Source: Clostridia bacterium (GTDB taxonomy: Bacteria > Bacillota > Clostridia > Oscillospirales > QAKW01). From it: a stretch of 64,000 nucleotides of DNA. Of this stretch, positions 1 through 8,616 are shown piece by piece. The position numbers and the translations under genes were made by a program. How positions within the stretch are numbered: position 1 is the first letter of the stretch; each line of letters begins with the position of its first letter. The notes under the pieces are model-generated. The model was not told the origin of the DNA. It searched no databases and was given only the letters and a program-made list of their open reading frames with translations. Where the stretch lies: contig JAFTZM010000021.1 in the NCBI GenBank assembly GCA_017464525.1, forward strand, positions 17,446 to 81,445, written 5' to 3'.

Positions 1-409
1 CAATACGGCGAAGCGCCTCCTCACGGCTTTTTGCACCGATATCGATAAAGCAATCACCCAGTTTCAGCTCCTTCATGGCCTTGCTGCCGCAGGTGAAAAC
101 ACCCATCACACCGTTTTCAAACTGAACCGGCCGCCCGATGGTGGTTCTGGGATCGACCCCGCCGGCCGCTGCCACACGGATAAAGCCTTTTTCATCCGCA
201 AAGGTTGCCACCAGGCCGATCTCATCCATATGCGCCATCAGCATCACCTTGGGGCCCTCCCCTTTCCGGATGGCCACCAGATTGCCCAGCGCATCGTCAT
301 ATACCTTATCCACATAGGGCAGGATCTGCCCTTTAATATATTCTGCTACTGCAGCTTCATTTCCGGAAACACCGGAAAGGCGCACCAGTTCACGAATTTC
401 GTTGATCAT
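1..409 (-). CDS. M42 family metallopeptidase, C-terminus beyond window edge
   Basis: This is the N-terminal 136 residues of a third M42 (glutamyl aminopeptidase/TET-like) peptidase; the rest lies outside the window. Visible landmarks are the first zinc-site motif MLMAHMDEIGL and the DxLGNLVA segment that precedes it in this family. The ATG at 409 follows a GGAGAG site and lies 11 bp after the stop of the next M42 gene, so it is the distal member of the murD-M42 operon. It is clearly paralogous to the two genes upstream. These enzymes are cytosolic dinuclear-metal aminopeptidases that trim short peptides. The substrate cannot be inferred from what is visible. Confidence 0.85.
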   Translation of the reverse strand, partial: MINEIRELVRLSGVSGNEAAVAEYIKGQILPYVDKVYDDALGNLVAIRKGEGPKVMLMAHMDEIGLVATFADEKGFIRVAAAGGVDPRTTIGRPVQFENGVMGVFTCGSKAMKELKLGDCFIDIGAKSREEALRRI

Positions 410-420
410 TTTTACTCTCC

Positions 421-1431
421 TTAAAGAAGTTTATTTAGAATTGCCTGTGCTAAGCGAACGGTGTTTTCGATATCCGAAAGAGCCGCAACGCTGACCGGAG
501 AATGGATATAACGGCAAGGCACTGAAACAGCCAGAACCTTGCACCCGCCCCAGGAGCGCTGAACTGCGCTGCTTTCGTTGCCGCCCGCAACGGCCTGCTT
601 GGTTTGCACAGGAATTCCGTTCTCCCTGGCCGCATCCATGGCCAGGCGGTAAAATTGACGGTCATAGATGGTACCGTTATCCATAAAGGAGATCACCGGC
701 CCCTCCCCCACCTTGCAGACGCTGGATCTGTTTTCATCAGAATGGATATCGCCGGCAGTGGTTCCCTCCAAAATAAGGGCGTACTGGGGGTGGATCGCAT
801 AGGCCGCGGTGGAAGCACCCAGGCAGCCGATCTCCTCCATGGTGGTGAAAGCAAAATAGGCATCAAAGGGGATATCCTTTTTCATGATCTCGATCAGCGC
901 ATAGCAGCCGGCCCGATCATCCAGAGCCTTAGCCCGTACCAGACCGTCGCCGAATTCCTGATAATCGCTGTCAAAACCCACCCGGTCGCCGATGGTAACG
1001 TGCTCCTCTGCATCTTCTTTATTTAATGCTCCGATGTCGATATAAAGATCCTCGATCTTGGGAGCCGGTGCATCATCCTTCGCCAAATGGGGCGCCAGAA
1101 CACCGATCACGCCGTGCAGCTTATGGCGGCCGATGACAACGTGCTTGCCCGGCAGGATCCGGGCATCAATGCCGCCGATGGAATCAAATTTCAAATATCC
1201 GTCTCCGTCGATATGGGTGATCATCAGCGCCACCTCATCCATATGGGCAGAAAGCATCAAAGGATAAGGTGCCTCCATGCTCCCCCGCTTAAATGCAATG
1301 ACATTTCCCAGACGGTCCACTTCAATTTTTTCGCAATATTCCCGTATCTCATTGATAATCGCCTGGCGCACATCCCCTTCGCTGCCGGAGGCGCCGAAAA
1401 GAGAAGTCAGATAACTGAGTTGTTTATTCAT
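421..1431 (-). CDS. M42 family metallopeptidase (aminopeptidase)
   Basis: This is a 336-residue cytosolic metalloaminopeptidase of family M42. The metal and catalytic landmarks occur in order: SAHMDE (His ligand), KALDDRAG (bridging Asp), TTMEEIGCLGA (catalytic Glu plus Glu ligand) and CRYIHSP (final His). The reading frame is open a further 70 codons upstream, but that stretch overlaps the neighbouring gene. The ATG at 1431 has a strong GGGAGGTG site and overlaps the upstream stop by 8 bp, so this start was chosen. It is the second of three tandem M42 paralogs downstream of murD. The family releases N-terminal residues from peptides and often forms dodecameric TET particles; the exact specificity is unknown. 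Confidence 0.93.
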   Translation of the reverse strand: MNKQLSYLTSLFGASGSEGDVRQAIINEIREYCEKIEVDRLGNVIAFKRGSMEAPYPLMLSAHMDEVALMITHIDGDGYLKFDSIGGIDARILPGKHVVIGRHKLHGVIGVLAPHLAKDDAPAPKIEDLYIDIGALNKEDAEEHVTIGDRVGFDSDYQEFGDGLVRAKALDDRAGCYALIEIMKKDIPFDAYFAFTTMEEIGCLGASTAAYAIHPQYALILEGTTAGDIHSDENRSSVCKVGEGPVISFMDNGTIYDRQFYRLAMDAARENGIPVQTKQAVAGGNESSAVQRSWGGCKVLAVSVPCRYIHSPVSVAALSDIENTVRLAQAILNKLL

Positions 1432-2461
1432 GATGAACCACACCTCCCTGCAGGATGTAACGGCTGATAAGCCTGGAGCAGGCGTGCATATCCGAAAGAT
1501 CCGCCACCTCACAGCCGCTATGCATATACCGCAAAGGAATGGAGACCATCCCCGTTGCAACACCGCAGCGGCTGGCGGCGATACAATCGCTGTTGGTCCC
1601 GGTACGGCCGCCCATGGCTTCCCGGGCAAAGGGAATATCATAGCGGTCAGCCAGCTCGAACAGCCGGGCAGTCACCTCTCCGTTCAGCACCGGAGAGATC
1701 CCGACCACCGCACCGCTCCCCAAAGGAAAAGCTTTATCCTTGGGGGTATTATTGGATGTGCCATGAGTTACATCCACCACGATGGCCTCATCCGGCCCCA
1801 GTTCCCAAGCAGCATGGCGGGCACCGAAGCCGCTGAATTCCTCCCCGGCTGAAAAGACCGTATACAGATCCACCGGCAAGGGCATTTTCTGCAGAGAATT
1901 CAGAACATCCAGCAAAACAGCAACTCCTGCACGGTTATCCAGCGCCTTGCCGCTCACGCGGTTATTCAGCAGATCATTACAGCCCTGCCGCAAAACGATG
2001 GGATCCCCCACCTTGACCAGCGCACGGACCCGCTCTGCAGGATAGCCGATATCGATGACCATTTTATCCATAGGCAAAGGCTTTTTACGCTCCTCCGCAG
2101 AAAGAAGATGCGGCGGCAGAGTAGCCACTACGCCGGGCAGCGGGCGCACCCCCTTGACCGTAACCGTTGCCGCAGGCAGGCAGACCGGAGAAAAACCGGC
2201 CAGATTCACAAAATGGATAAATCCATGATCATCGATTTTAGATACCATCAGACCGATCTCATCCAGATGCGCATCCAGCAGGATCTTTTTTGCATTGGGA
2301 AGAGCGGCCTTCCGGAAGCCGATCAGGTTTCCGCTACAATCTACGGTACATTCATCCACCAAGGGTGCAAGAAGCCCCTTTGCCCCGGAGGCAGGGACCT
2401 CAAAGCCGGAGGGTAGATGTTCCCCGCAAAGCTCAAATAAATAGTTCTGAAGATTTTTCAT
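1424..2461 (-). CDS. M42 family metallopeptidase (aminopeptidase)
   Basis: This 345-residue M42 peptidase is the first of three tandem paralogs. The motifs are LDAHLDEIGL (zinc His), KALDNRAG (bridging Asp), SAGEEFSGFGA (catalytic Glu pair) and LRYMHSG (C-terminal His). Its ATG shares one base with the murD stop (TAATG), which implies translational coupling. Its own stop overlaps the next M42 start. A full set of metal ligands indicates an active enzyme. The paralogs diverge most between the conserved motifs, which suggests different peptide preferences; that is inference. Coupling to murD is positional and does not prove a role in wall turnover. Confidence 0.93.
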   Translation of the reverse strand: MKNLQNYLFELCGEHLPSGFEVPASGAKGLLAPLVDECTVDCSGNLIGFRKAALPNAKKILLDAHLDEIGLMVSKIDDHGFIHFVNLAGFSPVCLPAATVTVKGVRPLPGVVATLPPHLLSAEERKKPLPMDKMVIDIGYPAERVRALVKVGDPIVLRQGCNDLLNNRVSGKALDNRAGVAVLLDVLNSLQKMPLPVDLYTVFSAGEEFSGFGARHAAWELGPDEAIVVDVTHGTSNNTPKDKAFPLGSGAVVGISPVLNGEVTARLFELADRYDIPFAREAMGGRTGTNSDCIAASRCGVATGMVSIPLRYMHSGCEVADLSDMHACSRLISRYILQGGVVHHE

Positions 2462-3813
2462 TACAGTTCCTTTACTACGGACACGAAGAAATCGCCCCGT
2501 TCCTCAAAATTCCTGAATTGATCAAAGCTGGCAGAGGCCGGCGAAAGCAACACGATATCGCCGGGAACAGATTCTTCATACGCCGCTTGGATCGCAGCCC
2601 GGAGATCCGGATAGATCTCCATGGGGAAATCCGGCGCGCAAGAAGCAACCGCCTCTTGGATCTTTTCTGCGGTTGCGCCGCAGAGATAAAGTTTTTCTGC
2701 GCACTCCGGTACCACCGGACCCAGCGCATCATAAGGGATCTTTTTATCGTAACCGCCGGCGATCAGCCGAACCTTCTTTTCAAAGCTCCGAAGGGTCGCA
2801 ATGGTGCGGGTGGGCGAAGAACCGATGGAATCGTTGAAAAACCGGACGCCGCTTACCTCACGGATAAATTCCATCCGGTGGCGTACTCCGCCGAATTCCC
2901 TTGCCACTTCGGCAATGATCTCCGGATCCACCAAGTCCTTTACCGCCAGGACAGCGGCCATAAAGTTTTCTACATTATGGTCCCCCCGCAGCAGAAGTTC
3001 CTTCCGATCCAGCAGCTTTTCCCCATTCAAGTAGATGGCGCCATCCCGATAGCAGGCATCCGCCTCCTTGCGGGAGGAGAACATCCGCACCCTTCCTTGG
3101 GCCTGAGAAGCAAATCCGGCAGTTACTGCATTATCCGCATTCAAAACCAAAAGATCCTCCTCGCCCTGATAACGGAAGATGTTGGCCTTGGCCTCGGTGT
3201 ATTCCTCCATATCCTTATGAACATCCAGATGGTTGGGAGAAAGATTGGTCACCACGCTGATATGGGCGCTTTTTCGCAGGGTATGCAGCTGAAAGCTGGA
3301 AAGCTCGGCCACCACCAGATCCTCTGCAGAGATCTCCTTCAAGCGGCAAAAAAGCGGAAAACCGATATTACCGCCCAGATGCACCTTAGCAAAGGTACGG
3401 CGAAGCATTTCATAGATCAGGCTTGTGGTGGTGGTTTTACCGTCGCTGCCGGTAACGGCAATGATCCGGCAGGGGCAGTATTCAAAAAAGAGCTCCATCT
3501 CGCTGGTAACAACGCTGCCTTTTTGCCGGGCCGCCTCCAGGGCGGGGTGATCAAATCGCATACCGGGGGTCTTGATGATCCAATCCCCGCAGAGATGATC
3601 CATGTAATCCGGGCCGCAGAACAGCTCCACCCCCAACGCCCGTAGCTCTTTGCCGGCTTCGCCCAGCTGCTCCTCGGTGCGCTTATCAAAGGCAAACACC
3701 TGAATTCCCATCTCCGCAAGCATGGTAATAATGGGCTTATTGGATACGCCGATGCCCACCACGCCGACGCTTTTGCCCTTTATATCCTTTTGAAAACGTT
3801 CCATATGTTTCAT
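2461..3813 (-). CDS. murD: UDP-N-acetylmuramoyl-L-alanine--D-glutamate ligase
   Basis: MurD (450 residues) adds D-glutamate to UDP-MurNAc-L-Ala in the cytosol, an ATP-dependent step of peptidoglycan precursor synthesis. The N-terminal Rossmann-like domain starts with VGVVGIGVSNKP. The central Mur ligase ATP site is TGSDGKTTTT near residue 122. The C-terminal domain carries the NDSIGSSPTRT and AGGYDKK segments typical of MurD. Length is normal. A sigma-A promoter lies about 35 bp upstream, and murD is the first gene of an operon continuing into three M42 peptidases. No other dcw-cluster gene is nearby, so murD is detached from the division/wall cluster here. Confidence 0.96.
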   Translation of the reverse strand: MKHMERFQKDIKGKSVGVVGIGVSNKPIITMLAEMGIQVFAFDKRTEEQLGEAGKELRALGVELFCGPDYMDHLCGDWIIKTPGMRFDHPALEAARQKGSVVTSEMELFFEYCPCRIIAVTGSDGKTTTTSLIYEMLRRTFAKVHLGGNIGFPLFCRLKEISAEDLVVAELSSFQLHTLRKSAHISVVTNLSPNHLDVHKDMEEYTEAKANIFRYQGEEDLLVLNADNAVTAGFASQAQGRVRMFSSRKEADACYRDGAIYLNGEKLLDRKELLLRGDHNVENFMAAVLAVKDLVDPEIIAEVAREFGGVRHRMEFIREVSGVRFFNDSIGSSPTRTIATLRSFEKKVRLIAGGYDKKIPYDALGPVVPECAEKLYLCGATAEKIQEAVASCAPDFPMEIYPDLRAAIQAAYEESVPGDIVLLSPASASFDQFRNFEERGDFFVSVVKEL

Positions 3814-3847
3814 ATTCCCGCTCCTTTATTGGTTTACATACATCTTT

Positions 3848-3876
3848 ATTATATAATTTCATAAATTATTTAGCAA
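3848..3876 (-). promoter_or_regulatory. Promoter of murD-M42 operon
   Basis: On the minus strand, TTGCTA (3871-3876) and a consensus TATAAT (3848-3853) are separated by 17 bp and lie just upstream of murD. The match to sigma-A spacing is exact. Confidence 0.7.
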
Positions 3877-3918
3877 CATATTTATTTACTTTTTTTATTT
3901 TTTATGATAATATAATAG

Positions 3919-4260
3919 CAATGAGTGGGCTGAACAGTCGCCGTAGGGCATTGCCTTGCGGAGGAAAGTCCGAGCATCTCGGGCCGGGATAGTGGGTAAC
4001 ACCCACCGAAGGCGACTTCAGGGATAGTGCAACAGAAATATACCGCCGTTTTGAACGGTAAGGATGGAAAGGCGAGGTAAGAGCTCACCACCCCTTATGG
4101 TGACATAGGGGGTCTGTAAACCCTATCCGATGCAACACCGACAGAGGCGAGGGAGGCCCGCCTGTTTGAACCTCGAAAGCGTGGCTTGAGGCATCCGGCA
4201 ACGGGTGATCCAGATAGATGACTGTTCTCGACAGAACTCGGCTTACAGGCCCACTCATTG
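3919..4260 (+). ncRNA. rnpB: RNase P RNA component
   Basis: This RNA is the catalytic subunit of RNase P, which removes 5' leaders from pre-tRNAs. Its two ends pair (CAATGAGTGGGC with GCCCACTCATTG). The conserved core is present: GAGGAAAGTCCGAGC near the 5' end, the ACAGAAA element, and GATAGATGACTG...CGACAGAACTCGGCTTAC near the 3' end. The arrangement fits the ancestral class A-type molecule rather than the Bacillus class B type. A TATAAT -10 box at 3911-3916 sits just upstream; the -35 region is AT-rich and weak. A hairpin with a T-run follows directly. An ORF on the opposite strand here is spurious. Confidence 0.95.
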
Positions 4261-4265
4261 AAAAA

Positions 4266-4297
4266 GAGATGTTCCGAAACGGAACATCTCTTTTTTT
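4266..4297 (+). terminator. rnpB intrinsic terminator (works both ways)
   Basis: AGATGTTCCG and CGGAACATCT form a stem with a short A-rich loop, followed by TTTTTTT. The A-run before the stem gives a T-run on the other strand, so it can also end the minus-strand transcript of the lipoprotein gene. Confidence 0.9.
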
Positions 4298-4374
4298 AAA
4301 AACTTTTAAAAAAGAGCGCAAATCTAATTAATTACATTCCGACAGAGTATGCAATATGCCGAACGATGGAAAGG

Positions 4375-4411
4375 GACTGTAAAAGAGTTTTAAGATTATA
4401 CAGTCTTTTTT
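4375..4411 (+). terminator. Weak hairpin with T-run beside lipoprotein stop
   Basis: A 7-bp stem (GACTGTA/TACAGTC) with a long AT-rich loop is followed by TTTTTT in the + direction. No + strand gene needs it after the rnpB terminator, so it may be a back-up terminator or chance. Confidence 0.35.
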
Positions 4412-4413
4412 AG

Positions 4414-5397
4414 TTATACTTTCGGTCGGCTCCAGGAGCCGTAGATCCCATCATCCCCAAAAAAGGAGAGATCCCCCGAATAACGGATATGCTTTTTCGG
4501 CCAGATCTTGATCTGAAAGCGGGTGGCAGTTTGAACCAGGATATGATCGTCCAGCATGGCAAGCATCTCTTCATCAGTATTGGTGAGAACCGGAATTCCG
4601 GCGCCCTTGAAAACAAACTGTTCCTCGCCGGAAGCCGTTGTTTCCTCCATTCGGATCATTTCCTGCTTTCCCCGATAAAAATCCAGCAGTTCTGCCAAAT
4701 ATGTTGGATCATAAACCGCATAATCCTCCGGCAACGGAAGTTCATAATAGCAGGTCAAATAGATCCCTTCATGATTTTTTGAAGGCTTCAAATATAGCAG
4801 GGTGCGCCGATCGTTTTTCAGCATTGTTTTCCAATTACCAAAATAATAAATATAGGAGTCTGTATCCTCTTTAATAATGGGGCAATAAGATTCCTGAATT
4901 TTAATTTTGGATGTTGCGATGTTTCCATAAAGGACCCGTTCCACCGAAAAATCAGTCAAGGTAGTTTTATTCGTTGCCACATGGGCCTCCCGGATTCCCA
5001 CCGCATGGCCAATCACGATCACCCCGTTCTCGCCGAGGCTGTCCATCAACTCTTGGTAGGTTCGAGGCAGATCAAGACCATCCATCATTTTGTTCTCTTC
5101 TTTCTTTATTTGTGAAAAATCCTGATCAGGAAAGAAAAAAACCTTTTCGTTTTCATATAGCGGGTGTATCTCCAGATCATCCGACATTGTGCAGGTCTGG
5201 ATGGTTTGTAATTCTTTAATTGATTCTACTGATTCCTCAAATTCGGTTAAACTGTTCTCCTCTTCTTGTTGGCTGGATGAACCCGCCACCACATTCAAAA
5301 TTCTTTCATTTTGAAATTTATCTGTTTTCTTACATCCTACACAGACAACAATCAAGCCCAACATGAGAACACTTATGATTAGAAACCTTCTTTTCAT
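4414..5397 (-). CDS. Uncharacterised lipoprotein in AT-rich island
   Basis: This is a 327-residue secreted lipoprotein of unknown function. The signal peptide is MKRRFLIISVLMLGLIVVCV followed by GCKK, so the lipobox cysteine is at about residue 22. The start at 5397 was chosen because GGGGG lies 8 bp upstream and the signal peptide begins there; the frame stays open 49 codons further up over the neighbouring reading frame. The mature part is charged, with no motif I recognise; a region with HAVGIREAHV and VERVLYGN may be a beta-rich fold. It lies 16 bp downstream of the broken metalloprotease and shares its lower GC, so the two were probably acquired and transcribed together. Confidence 0.75.
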   Translation of the reverse strand: MKRRFLIISVLMLGLIVVCVGCKKTDKFQNERILNVVAGSSSQQEEENSLTEFEESVESIKELQTIQTCTMSDDLEIHPLYENEKVFFFPDQDFSQIKKEENKMMDGLDLPRTYQELMDSLGENGVIVIGHAVGIREAHVATNKTTLTDFSVERVLYGNIATSKIKIQESYCPIIKEDTDSYIYYFGNWKTMLKNDRRTLLYLKPSKNHEGIYLTCYYELPLPEDYAVYDPTYLAELLDFYRGKQEMIRMEETTASGEEQFVFKGAGIPVLTNTDEEMLAMLDDHILVQTATRFQIKIWPKKHIRYSGDLSFFGDDGIYGSWSRPKV

Positions 5398-5413
5398 CTC
5401 TTTACCCCCTTCA

Positions 5414-6521
5414 TCAATAGTTGGTTTCCCATTTTTCACACAATCGATATCCATCGAGTACCGTTGGAACTTTTTGAGTATATGCTCCCTGATCCATAAC
5501 AGTATATAACAAAGGAACATCATCCCAATAATAACTATCCCCATCTTTTTTATACCATGAATAAGTATGGGTCAATTTAAGAGCATGACCAATTTCATGT
5601 ATAAGGGTTTTCCTTTTTTGTTCTGCTGAATAACCGCTCATGACTTCAAAATCTAATTGTATTTCTGTTGTATGCCAATTCGAATTGTAATTTTCCTCAG
5701 TAGTCTCAAGAAGTATTACTCCATTATCACAAGAATACTCATATGGATCAGTTGATCCAGCAGCAATTATATTTCGCATTCCATAAAGCCAAACATGCTT
5801 GAACATCGCTTACAGAAAAATATTGCTGTACAGCTTTATCAACATAGACATTATATCCAATAGGTTCCTGCGTTCCCAAATATTGACCATAGGTTCCTTC
5901 CCAAGGTGCATTCAATCGATATAACTGCCACACTTGCGTGCTTAATACACTATTAGTATTAATTGTCGATTGAATAATGCCAATACCATCTGTTAAATCA
6001 GAAGAGGACACAGTGATAGCACGATGCTCTCCAGAACTTCTTGTGAGAATTGCAAAATGAACGTTAGAGGTACTACTGTAATTATCTGTAACCTTTACAA
6101 ACCTAAATTCTTGGCGTTTATCTGTTGTGCTTTTAATTTGCGTATGTAACGGCAATTGATTCGCATATCCCCAACCAGTCACCTCTAACACTCTTGTTTC
6201 ATCCTAAGCAGGACTAATTTTATAAAAACTCATATACTCTCGGTTAGTTTCTGCCTTTTCGAGTTTAAAAACCTGATTTAATGCTCCGGTATATTCAGAC
6301 TGAACAATTCAACTGTCGCTCCACGTTAGCGCTAAATCTGTATCATATCTTACAATTGAGAAAAAACCATCTGGATATTCTATAGCTGTATCACTTAAAT
6401 TTGAAACACTTCCAGCTGTTTCCTCATGTTCCTCAGCGATTGCCCCATTGCCCCAGTTTAAGAAAACCGTTACTAGCACCATAACAATCGAAACAAACCG
6501 CCAAAACTCTTGTTTTCGCAT
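5414..6521 (-). pseudogene. Secreted zinc metalloprotease (matrixin-like), decayed
   Basis: This was a secreted zinc peptidase of roughly 369 codons. The start at 6521 has an AAGGAGGC site and a signal peptide (MRKQEFWRFVSIVMVLVTVF...). The frame is broken by TGA at 6309-6311 and by TAG 34 codons later, near 6210. A frameshift at about 5750-5790 joins the segment ending ...CLALWNAKYN to IIAAGSTDPYEY.... The C-terminal piece contains HEIGHALKLTH, the HExxHxxxxxH zinc-binding signature of metzincin-type zincins, followed by a downstream Met (YTVMDQG) that could be a Met-turn. Homologous-looking sequence continues through both stops. Different stop codons argue against recoding. Expression as an active protease is very unlikely. 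Confidence 0.8.
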
Positions 6522-6529
6522 AAAAAAAC

Positions 6530-6584
6530 GCCTCCTTAATATAATATTGGGTTTTATCCCCAATTAAAATATAATAAGGAGGCT
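6530..6584. repeat. Imperfect inverted repeat over the protease gene RBS
   Basis: GCCTCCTTAATATAATATTG (6530 on) is mirrored by an arm ending AATATAATAAGGAGGC (to about 6584), with a GGGTTTTATCCC core. The left arm holds the RBS of the broken protease on the minus strand. It could be an operator or an RNA hairpin that hides the RBS. The rest of the 6522-6706 gap is AT-rich with nothing else recognisable. Confidence 0.5.
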
Positions 6585-6706
6585 TGAAAAAGTCAATATC
6601 TATCTATTTTTTGCAAAGTAAATTAATATCTCGTCAGTAATTTAGATATTATTAACAAAAATTCAACTATTCTCGCGGGGTACACATTTTTTGACAGTCT
6701 CTCGCT

Positions 6707-7738
6707 TTATAAGCGGTCGGCGATCTCGTATACCAACTGCTCTGTTTTTTCCCAGCCGAGGCAGGGATCGGTAATGGATTTCCCGTAGCAGAAGGCATCG
6801 CCGATCTTCTGAGTACCATCCTCGATATAGCTTTCGATCATCAGGCCCTTCACCAGCTTGCGGATATCTCCGTTCTGCCGGCAGCTATACAAGATATCCC
6901 GGGCGATCCGGATCTGCTGCTCATACTGCTTACCGGAATTGGCATGGTTGGTATCCACGATAACAGCCGGATTTGCAAGATCGGTCTTGGCGTAGGTCTC
7001 GCAAAGCTTGACCAGATCCTCATAATGGTAATTGGGCAAAGAACGGCCGCTGCTGTCCACATACCCCCGCAGGATAGCATGGGTCAGAGGATTACCGGTG
7101 CTTTCTACCTCCCAGCCCCGATAGATAAAGGTATGAGAATGCTGACCGGCGGTAATGGAATTCATCATCACCGAAAGGTCGCCGCCGGTGGGGTTCTTCA
7201 TTCCCACTGGAATATCCAAGCCGCTGGCAGTGAGACGGTGCTGCTGGTTTTCCACCGAACGTGCCCCGATGGCCACATAAGAAAGAAGATCGGAAAGATA
7301 ACGGTAGTTTTCGGGATAAAGCATTTCATCCGCACAGCTGAACTGATAATCCGCCAAAGCACACATATGCACATCACGGATGGCCAGGATCCCCTTCAGC
7401 ATATCCGGCTTTTCATTAGGATCGGGCTGATGCAGCATCCCCTTATACCCATCCCCGGTAGTACGAGGCTTATTGGTATAGATGCGGGGAACGATCATGA
7501 TCTTATCCTTCACCTGATCCTCCAGCCTGCGGAGGCGGCCGATATAATCCAGCACCGATTCTTTAAAATCCGCAGAGCAGGGGCCGATGATCAGGGCAAA
7601 ACGGTTGCTTTCCCCGGTAAAGATCTTTTTAAGCTCTTCGTCTCTTTTGGCTTTGATCTGCAGCATCGCCTCGGTGGCAGAATATTGCTCCTTGATCAGC
7701 TGCGGGATAGGCAATTTTCGTTTAAAATTCATATTCAT
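6707..7738 (-). CDS. aroF: 3-deoxy-7-phosphoheptulonate (DAHP) synthase, class I-alpha
   Basis: This 343-residue enzyme condenses PEP and erythrose-4-phosphate into DAHP, the first committed step of the shikimate pathway. It is of the E. coli AroF/G/H type: IIGPCSADF, the KPRTTGDGYKGM loop, GARSVENQQHR, GMKNPTGGD and DTNHANSGK are all present. It starts at ATG 7738 behind AAAGGGGC. It is the last gene of the aromatic operon, 17 bp after tyrA. The symbol aroF is used generically; feedback specificity (Phe or Tyr) cannot be read from the sequence. I saw no convincing terminator after the stop. Confidence 0.95.
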   Translation of the reverse strand: MNMNFKRKLPIPQLIKEQYSATEAMLQIKAKRDEELKKIFTGESNRFALIIGPCSADFKESVLDYIGRLRRLEDQVKDKIMIVPRIYTNKPRTTGDGYKGMLHQPDPNEKPDMLKGILAIRDVHMCALADYQFSCADEMLYPENYRYLSDLLSYVAIGARSVENQQHRLTASGLDIPVGMKNPTGGDLSVMMNSITAGQHSHTFIYRGWEVESTGNPLTHAILRGYVDSSGRSLPNYHYEDLVKLCETYAKTDLANPAVIVDTNHANSGKQYEQQIRIARDILYSCRQNGDIRKLVKGLMIESYIEDGTQKIGDAFCYGKSITDPCLGWEKTEQLVYEIADRL

Positions 7739-7755
7739 AAAGCAAAGCCCCTTTC

Positions 7756-8616
7756 TTATTTATCAAAAAGCTTACGGCGCTCTGTGGAAAGCCGCATCAT
7801 GGCCCGCATATCATCCAGATTATCATTTACAAGATCGTTCCGAAGCTCCTGAAATTTTTCCATAAACAGATCCATCTGGGCCAATAATTGGTCTTTATTC
7901 ATCATAAAAAGCTCGCTCCACATGGCATCGTTGATCTTGGCGATTCGGGTCAGATCCCGGAAGGAATCGCCGGTATACTTCACCAGATGCTCATTATCAT
8001 GGCAGCACATTAACGTAACGGCAATGCAATGGGTCAGCTGAGAAAGATAGGCGATCATTTCATCATGCTTTTCGGGGCTCAGGCAGGAAACGGAACGAAA
8101 TCCCAGTTCCCGGCCCAGCTCCTCACACAATGCGATGGCTTCGGGCGTATTTTTATCGGTGGGGACCACGATATAATTGGCGCCGGCGAAGATGCGGTCA
8201 TCGCTGTTTTCCACCCCGTAGACCTCCTTACCGGCCATGGGATGGGCAGCAATAAATTCCACATCCTCCCGCAACATCTCCTGGATCTCATAGACCACGC
8301 TGCCCTTTACGCCGGTCACATCTGTCAGCACAGTACTGGGCTTGAAAAGATGCTGATTTTCCTTGATCCAGTTCATAAATACATGGGGATACAAGGCAAA
8401 TACGATCAGCTCCGCCCGTTGGATCATCTCCGCATCCACCTGAATAGATCCGGCGTCGATGAGATGATGCTCCAGGGCATAATCAATGGTGGATTGGGAG
8501 CGGGTGATGGCCTCCACATGGTAGCCCTTCTTTTTCAGGGCCATGGCATAGCTGCCGCCCAGCAGACCCAGCCCCACGATCAGAATATTGGTATTGGCAT
8601 TTTTATTCAGTTTCAT
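7756..8616 (-). CDS. tyrA: Prephenate dehydrogenase
   Basis: TyrA (286 residues) oxidatively decarboxylates prephenate to 4-hydroxyphenylpyruvate for tyrosine synthesis. The N-terminal Rossmann motif is ILIVGLGLLGGSYAMAL. The substrate-domain AAHPMAGKE segment is diagnostic of prephenate/arogenate dehydrogenases, and the LSQLTHCIAV helix region follows. There is no fused chorismate mutase or ACT domain, so it is the short monofunctional form. The start at 8616 lies 14 bp inside the end of aroA, which implies coupled translation. It is the Tyr branch of the operon, complementing pheA. Confidence 0.95.
   Translation of the reverse strand: MKLNKNANTNILIVGLGLLGGSYAMALKKKGYHVEAITRSQSTIDYALEHHLIDAGSIQVDAEMIQRAELIVFALYPHVFMNWIKENQHLFKPSTVLTDVTGVKGSVVYEIQEMLREDVEFIAAHPMAGKEVYGVENSDDRIFAGANYIVVPTDKNTPEAIALCEELGRELGFRSVSCLSPEKHDEMIAYLSQLTHCIAVTLMCCHDNEHLVKYTGDSFRDLTRIAKINDAMWSELFMMNKDQLLAQMDLFMEKFQELRNDLVNDNLDDMRAMMRLSTERRKLFDK

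Noticed and set aside
2290..3645. A 451-codon + strand frame antisense to murD
   Set aside because: MurD motifs on the minus strand are complete; the + strand product resembles nothing.
5414..6521. Stop-codon recoding (selenocysteine or alternative code) in the metalloprotease
   Set aside because: The frame is broken by both TGA and TAG plus a frameshift, no SECIS-like hairpin follows the TGA, and other genes use the standard code.
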